DNA of 64,000 nucleotides from Apostichopus japonicus. Taxonomy: Eukaryota > Echinodermata > Holothuroidea > Aspidochirotida > Stichopodidae. Position 1 is the first letter of the stretch, and the number at the start of each line of letters is the position of its first letter. Made by a program: the position numbers and the translations under genes. Below are positions 44,201-58,200 of the stretch, piece by piece. Location of the stretch: contig NC_092569.1 of the NCBI RefSeq assembly GCF_037975245.1, forward strand, positions 36,124,168 through 36,188,167, in the 5' to 3' direction. Below the pieces are notes generated by a model, which was given only the letters and a program-made list of their open reading frames with translations, was not told the origin of the DNA and searched no databases.

Positions 44201-47200
44201 CAAAAGAATGTATTACTGTACCTATCCTAGGAACTCCATGTTGGGTGTTCAGATGAAAATTGTCATCCTCTACTAAATCAGCTTTTAAATGTTCCATGCA
44301 TATATATACCAATATCACTAGTGATCTTTTGAAACAGACCCATATGTGAAAGATAGTTTTGGTCAAGTTGTTAATTAAGGCAGGGGACTTGTGATTCAAA
44401 GGCTTGCCGTTTCGAGTCCTGGCCAGATCATTGTCCTTGGGCAGGGGAACTTTACCTCCATTGCCTCTCTTCACCCAGGTGTATAAATGGGGACCTGTGA
44501 GATAAACTGTCAGTTGGGTGCTGTTTAGCTGCTGCCATGTGGAGGGATTTGTCTTTATGTTTGACAGGTTATCATTGACCAGGGTAATATTGTTATGCGC
44601 CTTGAGCACTTAAATGGGTGGATGTCTACGCTTAATGTGTTGACAGTTAACATTTGAATTATTCATTTGCTCAATCTTTGTGAAGGAAACAAAATGTGGG
44701 GGAAAAAATATGATTGTATTACTACCTAATATTGCCAGAGATGACCTTTAGTTGTTAAGTAGATCTTTCAGTGGTCGGATTCCTAACTGAATGTGGAATG
44801 CAACACCCCTGTTTTCAAAAATGTGCAGAAAACCTTGTATTCTATTTTGTGAATATAAAACAGAGAACATTCTAAGAAAAGCTTAAAAAGATTCCAAACT
44901 CCATGCCTTTCACAACATTACAAGTTTCATTAACTTAAGTGTAAGCTTCCTAACATCCTACATAAACTATCCACCAAGAATTCATTTTTCAGGACTAAGT
45001 TTGTCTTATTGGTCCAGGATTTTCAGTTTCATGAATAAGAAAGATCTTTCCTAATCTAGATCAAATGAAATGAGAAGCAGTCTAACATGTAATAGAACAA
45101 CACTCAGTTTAAGAGCACTAGCCTTCGCACTGCACAACTTAGTGTAAAGTGCTCAATGACTTTATACATGTATAAATTTATATTCTATATTCAGTTCAGT
45201 CTTCCTTGCTCAAATACAAAGAATGCAGTCAATTATAAATTCTTCGATAATGTTGACTGATGGCCTCTCTGGCTGTATCTCTCCCTACTGGCTGACAGGA
45301 GTCAACTTTACTACCCCTGGCTGACCCTTCACCATATATTATACCTATTTGAGACCTCATTAATTGTACCCAAGGGATCAATTTGATCTTGACAGGAATG
45401 AGGATAAATCTATCACAGTCCCTTAAAACTTTGGTGGACTCTTCCAGGGAACTGGGTCACCTACAACCAAGTTAAATGTCAAATATTAGGTAATCAATCT
45501 TCAATCTTAGAATACCAGCTCAAGACTGTAAGGAGTCCATTAATGACCTCCAGACACCTCTACATTCTTCCTGCCACCAAATTGATGGGTGAGAATGATA
45601 ACCCAGGTTGCCTCACAGTGGAATTACCAAGCATTACAACATGCTGTAGGTTAACCATGTATTTATTATACACTTACTTTACTTCATGTATTGTGAGCTT
45701 TTGCAGCAAGAACTGATATATAGAAATATGTATCAAGGTATGACTTGAATCATGCTATTCCATCGTGTTTCAAATCAGAGTTTCAAGCACACATTGAGTT
45801 CTTTACACTGCGGGCGGTCATCAGGTGCAACTGAATCTTGCAATGACCACTTTTTCCTTTCGGGCGGCGCTGTCAGGGGGCTTCTTTGAACGGTTGCCAT
45901 AACAACATTTGGACACAAATTCGCTATGCTTGTTGATTGCGTTGTAGCTTTTGACTGCTCTGCTTCTTAATATGAAGTACTTTTCATCCATACAGAGATT
46001 ACACTGGTCGGAGCTGAGCTTATACATGTATTAGAGCGCTTTTTATATAAGACAGCTCTGCAATAGCAAGTTTTTTTTTTAAATTCATGAGATCTATGCT
46101 TAAAACTAATGATGGATTTGTGATCAAGATGTGATCTGATAAGTTTATGATGCCCAGGTTATTTCATTAGACTGAACATTTCAACTGTCACTGCATATAT
46201 GATATAATTTCTTTATGGCCTTCTGGGCATGAAAGCATTCAGTGAGATACATGTAGATCCACAGATACACAGACACATTCATACACTGGTCTGTCATGTA
46301 TATATTATGTAATGTATGTATATGTGATCTTCCCGCAAGCAGGAACTCGCGAAAGAAGCCATGGAGGCTTGTAGACTCGCAAGCTGACCGAAGCCAATCT
46401 CTCGGCACACATCCATTTAACGTCCATGTCAGGAAGTTGTTATTGAACAACACCCTTGCCAGACGACACACATTGCTGTCGGCGGGGAATCGAACCGGAG
46501 ATCTCATGACTGGGAGACGCTGGCGTTAACCACTAGGCTATACACTCCGCCACAGTATAATACAGTATAATACAGTATGGTATAATACAGTATTTGTACT
46601 TGGTTTTCTTTCATCTCATCGCCAATTGCCTAGTTTGTCTGCCAAATGGAACAAAAATGTGAAATCTGAAGTGGATTTGCATAAATAATAGAAAGTGGTG
46701 AAAACCTTATCAATATGGGTCAATTCTTTGTGCTTTCCCTTACCAAACATGATGGCTTATTTAGGCTTCTGAATGCCTTCATTAAGGCTTCTGAATCCTT
46801 AAATAAGGATGTGAAGCCTTAAACTAAAGCTTCATGACTATGAAGCCTTAAATTGAAGCCTAACAAGCATTCAGAATTAAGGCTTCATGAACTTGAATAA
46901 GGATGTGAAGCCTTAAATAAAGCTTCATGACTATGAAGCCTTAATTTGAAGCCTAACAAGCATTCAGAATAAGTATTCATGAATCCGAAGCCTTATTTTC
47001 TCACTTCTGTGAAGCCTAACAAGCAGTCAAATAAGGATTCATGAATTTGAAGCTCTATATTGACATTGCTGTGAAGCCTTACAAGTCCTCATGAGTTTGA
47101 AGCCTTATTTTGGCATTGCCATCGAAGCCTAACAAGCAATCAAAATAGGGATTCATGAATTTGAAGCTCTATTTTGACACTGCTGTGAAGCCTTACAAGT

Positions 47201-50200
47201 CCTCATGAGTTTGAAGCCTTATTTTGGCATTGCGATCGAAGCCTCACAAGCAATCAAAATAAGCAATCAAAATAGGGATTCATGAATTTGAAGGTTTATT
47301 TTGACATTGCTGTGAAGCCTTACTGTAAGCTTAAATCTTCATGAGTTTGAAGCTTAATTTTGGCATTGCTATGAAGCCTAACAAGCAGTCAAAATAGGGA
47401 TTCATGAATTTTTTTTTTTTAAATATTGGCTATAGGCTGCATGCATTGGCTTTGGAGAATTGCCCAAGACTTTTGTAATGGACAGATCCTTGGTGATATA
47501 CAATTCAGTGGACAAGCACATCGAGATACTGTAGGCATTTAAAGGAAGGCATGTACGCACGCTAGAAAAGAGTAACAACCGTCAAGGCCAAGACTACATT
47601 GGTACCCCCCTTTTACAGTGTCAGCTCCCTGGAGAGGCATTGGCTATGTGCAGTACTGATGCTAGCCAATTAGTGCAAATACCATTATATGAAAGAAGTA
47701 TTCCTATATACTTAGCACTTACTGGACAATAAAGTCATGAAAAGCTTAATGAATGGTAAAATATTTCCTGTGTACATAGCCATATACGATGAGTTAATTT
47801 TGACACGGAGATATCAACTAAAGCTGTTTAAATTATGTACAATTGAATATTATTGCCCACTTGTCAAGAGAATGACCTTCTGATCACTTTTTGTAATAAG
47901 TTTAACCCTACATCAGAATTCCAGTGAACAACAGTATGTATTAATTGGAACTCATTACTCAAAATAAAGTAAGTAGAGAAAGTAAACCATTCTTCTTAAG
48001 TGTTGTGATACAAGTGGAAACTGTTCTGCATCCATGGTGGCCAGGGTATCAGGGGATCCCTAGTTCTGTAGATGATTCATACAAATGACATATAAAAATC
48101 AATGTCCTGCCATGAAACTTAGGATGATTTGTCAAGTACCATTCATTTTTATTGATATTTCTCTCTATCAAATTAAAAATGATGATGATTCAGATAATAC
48201 TGTATATAGGATGATTATATCATATTTTTATTACAATAAGTTTTGGTAGGAATGAAGAGTTTGATTATTTTTCGTTTCCAGATGAGCTCTTGACATCTTA
48301 AGAAGCAAACAAGCACTCATTTTTTTTCAAATTTCAGCTAGCTGGTTGTTTAAAGTATCCTCATGCATCGGTGATATATGTTATTAAATGGAGCACCCTG
48401 AAATATAAAGCATTGATTTGGTATTCTCCCATGAGTTATAAGGAAATGCCATTGTGTATTTAGCTACTGTACATGCTTCAAACTGTGCCTTGATTGCAAC
48501 TTTACATACTGTGATGACAGAAATTTAAAAACTTTATCAAAAATACAGGATGATGCGCTACGACTTTTTGAAGTTTATATTTGGTATTGCCTGCACTCTC
48601 AAAATAATCATTTTACCACTTATACATTAACTAATGTTCAATAAATGCATTACTACAATAAGTTGGTGAAAGTCAAGTGGACTACTATTCTATGTTACAC
48701 CCCTGGTAGTCAAATTGGGGTCACAACCCTTTTACGGACACCAAATGTTTTTTTGGGTGGCCAAATGTAAACAGTCAATTGGAAAAATGTCAGCCAGTGT
48801 TTTTAGTTACTAGGAATTCAAAACGCGCGTTCCAGAGACACATCTGCCGAAAAAGTTTGCATTCCACAGATAAAAACTTATGTCCCCCAAGACAAACCTG
48901 TGTTAAATGCACAAGCCAAGCTATGACCTTTACGTTCTTTTGAAGTCAAGTATAACAACCCTAGATCACAATTTCTTGCAGTTTGAGACTAAATAGAATT
49001 GTTGAGGCCTATATATACACACAAACAAATTAAAAAAAGATAAAATTAGTTGCAGTACATTTCAAGAAAATGTGCAAATTTGAATGTTCACCAAAGCTGA
49101 AGTTTTTCCTGTTCTGGTAGACTTAGCCTAAGCTAAGCGTTACATACACAGAACGACTTCCTTGAGTACTGTAGGCCAAAACAAAAACTATATTTGGCAT
49201 TACTTTACATCGTGACTAACATCAAAAAAGTCTTTGGATTGTTCTTTGCAAAACAACTTCTGTCATCCACCCCTACCCAACCCCCTCCCCCAAGAAAAAA
49301 ATAATAGAACGGCAACCTAAGTGTTATTGTTCTTCCTTCTGAGCACTGAACACGAGCCCTTCAATCTAATTATTCAGGTAACTCTTGCGCTGTAGATTAA
49401 GCGGTAAAGATTTGACAAATTACCAAAGAGATACGCAATGCCCTCTTGAGTCAAAAGTGAACGACAGCCATTAAGACAGAAAGAAAGATGAGAGGCTTAT
49501 CACAGCAAGTTGCAACAAATACTTTTCAAATTGATTTAACCTATCAATTGTGAACAAGAATAACATTTTTCAGCATTGTACTGAATTCACAATTTATTCA
49601 TATTGTCATTTATATCTACAGTGTTCCTGTTGTGTTGATTACTTTCTTTCTCCAAACAATACTGATCAGAATCAGCTTTCCAAATTCCAGTAAAAAGATT
49701 ATGTTATAACACAGTGACCTGTACGTTCATGAGCTTTTTGCTCCACGTTTCTGGTCAGTTCGAATCTGCTACTGTAACTTTAACATTAAATTTCTCTAAA
49801 TTAATGTCTCTTTGGACTAAACAGGAACCACAGTATTGTTTGTTTACTATTTACTACTAAAATACTTTAGACTAGTATGATCTAGCCAAAAAAAAAAAAT
49901 TTCTGCCTCCAGCTTTGCATTTTAAGGGCAGTTCCAGGCTCCTAACTTTAAAGAGGCTTAATTGTATACCCTGCCCATGTAATTTTGGTGGACTAGGCTA
50001 CAGGGCTAAGCCTAGGTATAGACCAAGACAGTAATAGTAATACAAAGAAGATATAGCCTAGGCCTCTTCACAATATTACCCTACTAAAAAGTAGTAGGTT
50101 TTCTGTAGGCAGCCTATAGCCTTACCAATACCACAGGCTGTATACCTTTTTGTTCATGGTGGGAAAAACATCCAGTTCCATCATAACTGAAGTAATAAAA

Positions 50201-53200
50201 GTCATTTTAGCAACCTTTCAGCTCCATTTCCTTCATTGATTCCTTCTGTTGGGAGTTGAGTGGCACCAACGTTAGTAGTATTCAGACTAGTCGTAGAACT
50301 AGTACTAACAGGGCTTACGGCTACACTAACATTAGTGTCATACATATTGGGCCTAACGTAAGGCATCTTATCACACCATTGTCTAAATCGTCAAACTGAG
50401 ATGAGCTTAGTCGCACCGTGTAGTTCGTGGCATACATTTCAACGGGTTGCTTGTCCTGAAATAGTCTCTATATTTAGAAAGCATTGTAGGCCTCAATATT
50501 GATCGACAAAAGTTCCGGAATTTTCTTAGAGTATAGAACTGAAGTAACGTCGTCGGTACTTTTAAAGTCTAAGGAGAAGGTACATAGGGTCTATACATAT
50601 CGCGCGATATGCGCACAGTACAGTATACTATTTTACGTCGGTCGAAGTTAAGTTGAACATTGCTGTCGACAATATGAATATGCATAATGACCTACCGTAA
50701 CGACGCGGAACTAAACCGCAGACGACGTGCCCGGTACGTTTATTCATTATTTTTTAATTTTGTCTGGTCTTCTAAAGCCGAGACAAACGATACCCCAAAA
50801 AAAGACCACCCACACTTTCTAAATAAATCTATTTTAATTAATTACACCTGACCTGTTAAACCCACGAAACACGAACCAAACAGATTCGTTTTGTGTTAAA
50901 GTTATTACAGTTCACATTTACAAGGAGCATTACTCGGGACAATCAATTTCGGCGGTAAAACTTATACACTTTTAAAGATAGTAAAAGTATATATTGGAAG
51001 GCATCTGTGGCGTATTGTCGGTATCATCTTTCTTCGGATTTTTTGCTCATTTTAGTGGACACCTCCTGTTGCGTTCACTCTAGTATCAAGGTTTATTGTT
51101 TCTGTCAACGGATCTAGTGTTTAAAGCAGTTTGGATTCATTATTTCCAGTGATTTAGTTGAGTGCATTTTTCGAATTTCAACTTTTCGGTCATGTTGTAG
51201 TAGCCTATACTATAGCCTACCACTTGCATTATACCACTTGCATTGTACGTGGTTCAGTTCGTTAGTCGTTTACCAGAAGGAGAAGAAGTGCAAATATGTT
51301 GGAAGCTTGCTGGGGACCGAAGAAGATATTATTAACCGAAGTACGACGAGCTCAGGAGAGAGTTACAAAAGTATCAACGTATACCCCAACTAAAATTACC
51401 ATGTAAGTACAGTAATGGTTTTGCATGCTCTCATAATGTTTACATTTTTTTCTTTATTTTAATTAGGCCTAGGGGCCTAGGCTACTTTGGTTTTCTTTAC
51501 TTTATGAAAAACTAAAAGACGTGCAATGTTAAATTAGAAGCTACAGCATTCATTGGAAGGATCATGCATCACGGAAGGTCAAATTGATATATTGTTTCTG
51601 AACTGATTGTTTGGTCCAAATATGAACTGCAAATGCTGCATTGATATTGTGATTAGTGTTCAAACGATTATGCATAACAGAAAATACCGATTACCGATTA
51701 TTTTTTTCATATTCGTACCGATTCCGATTATTTGAAAAAGAGAAAATATCCCGTTTATACGAAATCGGCAATGAATTTTGTGATAGAAACAATTATTGTT
51801 GTGATTTTCCTGTTTCCTTTTGCTTTCGTGGTAATACAAGGCTCTTACTAGGCCTAGGTATCCTTTTGTTTGACCAAATTACCTCTGGAGTTTCTCGGAA
51901 AGATTTTTTTTTTTTTACAAATTTCGAAAATATGACATCCTACCTAGGCCTAGTTGCTAAGCGAATGGCCTAACCACCTCGACGTGTATGTCACCTGTTA
52001 ATGGCTTGAAATGGGCTAAGAAAGTTACTCAAAATACAAAGTGGCTATTCTTACGACTGTTCGTAAGAATAATTTCCGACTACGCATGCGCAGTTGCTAT
52101 TTTTATGACAGGAGAACTATTTTTAACGACCAGGAGTAACAATAATTTCCGGTTAGGGTTAGTGTTAGGATTGGGGTTTAGGGTTAAAGTTAGGGTTAGG
52201 GTTACCCCTACTACATGCGCAGTTGCTTCATTTACTTTACTGCCCTTGAATTCGCCTTTGTCGTAAGAATAGTTTATAAATAATTGTTACGACTAGTCGT
52301 AAGAATAGCCACGGCCTCAAAATATCCATCTCAAAAAGCATCTAATTCTAAGACAAACCATCCATCTTCAATCTTTACCAAAGTGTGAATTTTAATTACA
52401 TATTGCCTACATTCCAACATTATTTTGTACTTATTTTCAGTATTATACCGTTTATGAACAAATAGAAATGTTACAAACTTGAAGTTAAACATACCTATTC
52501 GTTACCTATTTAACTCCATTCAAGTTCAATTAGAAAATGTATGCTCAGGTCAATCAAACTGAAAAGCAAATTGTACCATCGTAACTTGTTTAAAATTATT
52601 CTAGAAGTAGAATGTTACCAGATTGATGTAAAGAAATAATAACAACTAGAAACTACTCCAATATAAAATACAACATTCCCTCTTTAAGACATCGCACATA
52701 CCTTCCAAACAAATGCCGATTTCCAGCAAATTGAAAGTTGTAAACTAAGCTACGCATTTTTTTTTTTTTTTGCAAACCGATGGTTAGGCTACATTTTCCA
52801 TTGACTTAGTGTGGTTGTTAGGCTAACATGAGGCCGAAGGTTGCAGTATCTCATGGATATTTTAGTTCTAGCTAACTGCGTCACAACTTCAGCGAATAAA
52901 GAGATGCTTAGGCTAGATTTTCCTGTTGACTACGTGTGGTGTTCGGGTACCATGCGCGACGATAGCAGCAAGGAAAGTATGTAGAAAAGCTACGCAAAGT
53001 ATGGTTGGTTTTTTTTGCAAAACGATGCTTGGGCTATTTCCCATTGACTTGGTGTGGTTGTTAGGCTAACGTGTGGTCGAAGATTGCAGTTTCCATGGAT
53101 ATTTTTATTTTTTATTTGCGACACAACTTGAGCGAATAAACAAATGGCTAAGTTAGATTTCCATGCTGACTTAGTGTGGAGTATAGCTACCATGTGGTCG

Positions 53201-55149
53201 GAGATTTGTGGGGCTTTTAGGTTATTGTCGCTGGTACTGAAATTGCTTCGTGGAGGCCGTCATTTGCCAGTAACTGTGCGCGGAAAGTTCCCAATGATTG
53301 AGCGCGACCCGCCCGCACTGCATCAAATTTGATGCGGGATTGTGAGAACTGTTTGTGCCATTCGCGCTGCTAAAGCAAACGCTTGTTACAACTAATTTTA
53401 CACAGACACCAGGGCGATTTTCTCATAGAACTCTCTCTTCTTTTTCGCACACGTAATTGTGATTTAGGATGGCTTTTTTAGCACTTGCTAGGGCGAACTT
53501 CGCCCGTCGCCCCCGCTTACATTCGACCCTGTCCAGCACATTCGTTAATTCGCGAAATTGTTATTGTTACCATGCTTACTATGCCGAGAAATATGAAGTC
53601 ACTTATTACGAGGGAAGCAAAATCGGCGACCATGGCAGCCTAATTTGATGAAATTACATCGTGAAAGACGTATAGAGGGTGTCATTATTTAATATTTCGT
53701 AGTAAAAGAGCAAACCTAATACATCAGTTGATATTTTCAGCTTCCATATATATGTTTTTGAATAATGATATTTTCACCTTCCATATGTTTTTGAATAATC
53801 GGTATGACATAACTGGTATTCCACGTAATTTTTACCGATTCCGATTATGTCCCGATTATGCAATAATCGTTCCGATTCCGATTAAGTAAATCGTTTGAAC
53901 ACTAATTGTGATGCATTAAGATAAACCTTCAATTTTGTTGGTCTGGTTACACGCATCATTTCAGCTGGGTGACATCTTCTGTCTTATTATTGTTTTCTTT
54001 GTTTTCTTTGATATATGGACATATCTTGACAGAATAAAGCTAGTTTTAACAAACATTTTCAATTTATGTCAAGAAGATTTCACAGAACCTTTGCACTTTC
54101 CTTACAACAGTCACTTGCGGGGAACTGCATTTCTTGAAACGCTTGACAGGTGCATTGGAATGCCAACAAGCCTCCCTTGGCAACAAGAAACAGGTTAGAT
54201 TTTTGTAGTATTTTTTTAAAGGCATTTTTTAAAGGAGGATAGGTAGGTAGTTGAGAGATACACAACTTTCTGTACAGTTCCCTTCAAATCAGCTATAAAT
54301 ATGCATCCTGCAAAGATTTCCCAAAAAACTGTCTCATCAGTAGCAATTTCAGCCAGAACTTTCTTTAATCAGCAGAAAGATACCGTTTGTGTTTGAAAGT
54401 CAACGTCCCAGTTTTAAGGAAAATTCAAATACAATCCACTGTACAGAGAGTAATGTAAAATGTCATTATTGTTCATCTTTAAAGTAGTAGAGGTGTTGGG
54501 GAAGTGATGTTGATATAACAATTGTACCATCTTTGCTTTGTTTCTCTTTTTGCTTTTGTTTTCATATGCTGCAAGGGCTTGAATCAGAACAATTGATAGA
54601 ACTCTTTGAATAATAGTCCCTCATTTAAAGGGAAGAATGACACTCCACAGCCATCTATCAGCTTCCCTCTAGGCCTGAGGTTGCTTATAACTTTAGTAAA
54701 AGTTGTTCATACTTTTTCTTACAGACAGGTTTTTCAGACCCAGAAGTTCCATTTTTTGGATGGCATTGTACCATCAGAGACATCGGTTGAAGAAGACAGT
54801 TTTGTCCAAGAATGTGAGAGTAGTGAAAATTTTGAGGTAGGCCTATGTCACATATAGTCATCCAATTATGCTGGCATTTTTTGCCATTCGAAAAGGATTG
54901 TCCAGCCAAAAGTTATATCAAAGAGTACTATAATCTGAACATTCTGGTAAAACTTACATTCAAATCTAATGCTTTGTTCTCGAATATTGACATTTGAAGT
55001 TTTCAAATTTTGTACCAAGAATAGACTTGAAGCATACAGGTGTGATATCATAGCCTAGGTGCACACTGTCCATAATTGATGTTTAAACATACAGTTCTAC
55101 CCTGTGTATCGAGCACTTTTTCGACCAGAAGTGACACATTGTTTTATGT

Positions 55150-55204
<55 letters not shown>

Positions 55205-58200
55205 TATTATTAGACAAAACCAGAGAACTACGATATGATTCATAATTGACAAATAGGGAGTAATGTTTTAGAAAATACTATTTCCTAAAACACTACTCCT
55301 TATTTGTGAGTTATGAGTCATATCTTATTTCTCTGGTTTTCTCTAATAATATATTTCTTTGGAGTAAAAATGGATTTTCTCTATAATAAATATCTATAGC
55401 CTATATATATTTATGTTTGTTTCTGTTCTTTACAGATTTTTGTCATGGAATTGCCCCACGCCTTGATGCATACAACAGTAGAATACCGGCTGCAAACAGC
55501 ATGATTCATATAGGGTCTGCAAGCAGCATGGGGTAACGTTTGTCAAGTGGTGTAGCGGGCGCATTTTCAGTGCAGACGGTACAAAGCACCGGGAAATGTT
55601 TGCAATGTATGTACAAACTTTACCAAAAGTGTCAACTGTCAACTCTGCTAATTGAGAAATACTGTAGCTTATAAACATAATATCTGACATATACTGCATG
55701 TTGGGCTTGGGGAAATGTGTCATCCCTACTGTTTTGGGTCAAGTGAATATTTACAAAATATGCCTTAATCTTGATATGCCAATATCTTTGCAATTGTAAA
55801 TGTACACTTTAATTAATATGAACTTTGTTTGTATGTGAGTTATGTGAAGTAGATATTCCCTATTTGCCCTGGGGAGAAGTTCCCAGAATTTGATGAGCTG
55901 CATGTGCTGTAAAAAATCTTGAAAAGCTAGTGTTTGGCTTACAGGTACCTGCTAGAAAGTTTTCTACTCTGTTCTTAATTTGCTATTTGGCTACACAAAT
56001 TACCAAGCCTATAGGAATAGAAGTCAGCAATGGACCAAGTTAGTAATTTGTTTTGTTTTACACCAAATTTAATGCTTTTAGAATGTTCACATAATTTTGA
56101 TGTAGCTTAACTATATTAATGTTGCTCATGTTTTGTTTTGCCTTAATTTTATGATAAATATATATTCTATATATGTGCCTTATAGCATACAGAGTGGCCA
56201 TTCTGTGATGCAACATTCTGTAAGCTTCCAATCCATTCTTTAATTGGATAAACATTGCCAAATTTTATGACTTGATCAGTGTTTTGGGTATCCAGATCTT
56301 ATCTTTCAACATGATTCATTCATTACTACCTTTACAGCAGTATACTATACTATAATACTATAACACTACACATCTATAGTGAGGAAAATGTAGTCACAAT
56401 TAAGGGTGCCCCATGGGCATATGTAATGTTTTGATATACCATTTTTATTACACTTGTATAATTGCATTTAAGGTGCTTTCTTTCTTAGCTTATCAGCTAT
56501 ATACCAGTTCATATATCTACCGTTCATTATCTACTTGTGACCAATTCTTTATTTTTCAGTTTTGCATATACTTTTTTTAGCTTGCCAGGATAACTCTAAT
56601 TTGCCTTTCTCACTACACTTGTTAGTATATGTTTTCAACATAAATAAAACTGATTTTCCATGTTCGGTGCTTTCAGTCCAGATTTTGCATTTCATCAATT
56701 GTTTCTTAAGAAGTCTATTCTTCACATTTCTTGTAGGTAGTCTATTCTTAACCAATATTTTATTTAATGTTACCTTATTTCTAAGCATTGCCTCATTTGC
56801 GAATACTTTCATGCATGTATTTCCATGGAATACATGCATGTATATATCCTTTGCATTGGTGCATGCAATGGATTTAAAAACATGCATCAAGCATGAATTG
56901 TTTCAAATCCGACAAAAAAAGCATGCTTTAAGCATGAACATGTATAAAACATTTCAAATACATGCTTCACACATGCCACAGTGCATGTGCACATATATTG
57001 TTTCAAACCCGCGCAAAAAACATGCTTCAAGCATGTACATGTATGAAACATCAATACATGCTTTAAGCATGTATTTGCTGGAGCATGTAATGTAGCTCAT
57101 TAACATGCATGTATTTTTTTTCAAATACATGCTTCACGCATGCCATAGTGCATGTAAGGAGGGCATTTACATACATGTATTTTCTTCAAACCCTGTGCAA
57201 AAGACATGCATGTAAAGGGTACTATAAATTTGTGTAAGGGACGTCATATTCTGATAAACTCTTTGGTTTCAAATTTCATTCACAATTGTTTCTCAATAAC
57301 GATGATTAATATTTGTTGAATTAAAGTGTTCTTCTTTTAGAAATAATATAAATCGTCTCTTCATCATTACATGTGTGGGGTGAAGAGGCATTCATGAATG
57401 CATGGGACGGATAGGTCATTCAACCCATTGCTAGGGGTGGGGAGGGGGGCCGGAGCATTGGAAAGGACCAATACAAAATAGCTGTCAAACCAAATAATGT
57501 GAGGTGCATACAACTAATTTGCTTCATGATATAATTAAGGTAAAGAAAGTAATATTTAATCGCAAGGTTTGACCCCACGGTGTTGGGTGGGAAGCGTATA
57601 TGTACCGTCAAGTCAATCATGAGGAAAACTGAAATGCCTTCACTATAAATCTTCAAAACAATTTCATCAATTTAAGGCTTCACAGTGAATACCAATATGC
57701 AAATTTAAGCCATCAAAGCCTGTGCTATTTTTTTTGCTAGATCTGATGCAGCCATACACCGAAGCCTTAGCGAAGCCTTAGTGAAGGCATTCTTGGGGCA
57801 AATATAAGCCATCATTTATAAGCATTCGAAGCTTTAATGAAGCCTTAATGAAGCCTTCATTTTAGGCTTCAGGGAAAATTTATGCTAGCATTAAGGCTGC
57901 AGAGCGAATGCCTATTTAAAGCTTCAAAGTGAATACTTATATGCAAATTTAAGCCATCGAAGCCTTAGCTAATTTAAATTTTTCGGCTCTGGTGCAGCCT
58001 TAGCGAAGCCTTAGCGAAGGCATTCTTGGGGCAAATATAAGCCATCATTTATAAGCATTCGAAGCTTTAATGAAGCCTTAATGAATGCATTCATGTTTGG
58101 TAAGGGTTACATTTAAAACCCAACATTCAAATTGGAAATCTTGGTCCATGTTTGTTTTCAGCTACAGCTAAATCCTTAAACCCCTCACAACTGAGTGTTG

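Larger units (their letters stand above)
41453..46736 (-). other. Laminin intron 1, left segment
   Basis: Intron 1 as a whole runs 41453-62859. This segment is largely unique AT-rich sequence. It holds one SINE of family 2 (44358-44620) and one of family 1 (46327-46552). No other gene is supported; open frames here are short and unrecognised. Confidence 0.65.
46737..58106. mobile_element. Possible ~11.4-kb composite transposon with GAAGCCTTA-rich inverted ends
   Basis: The left end reads CCCTTACCAAACATGA and continues into GGCTTC/GAAGCC-rich tandem sequence to about 47415. The right end, read in reverse complement, has the same CCCTTACCAAACATGA and the same kind of GAAGCCTTAATGAAGCC-rich subterminal repeats from about 57640. 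I do not see a clear target-site duplication, nor a transposase. It may be one large element, or two solo ends of a family. It contains a nested hAT element, a palindrome and possible spliced transcripts. Confidence 0.5.

Noticed and set aside
56562-57095. 177-codon plus-strand frame with hydrophobic N-terminal half
   Set aside because: It runs into the GCATGC palindrome repeats, is Phe/Leu-rich from T-rich DNA, and shows no splice or start context.
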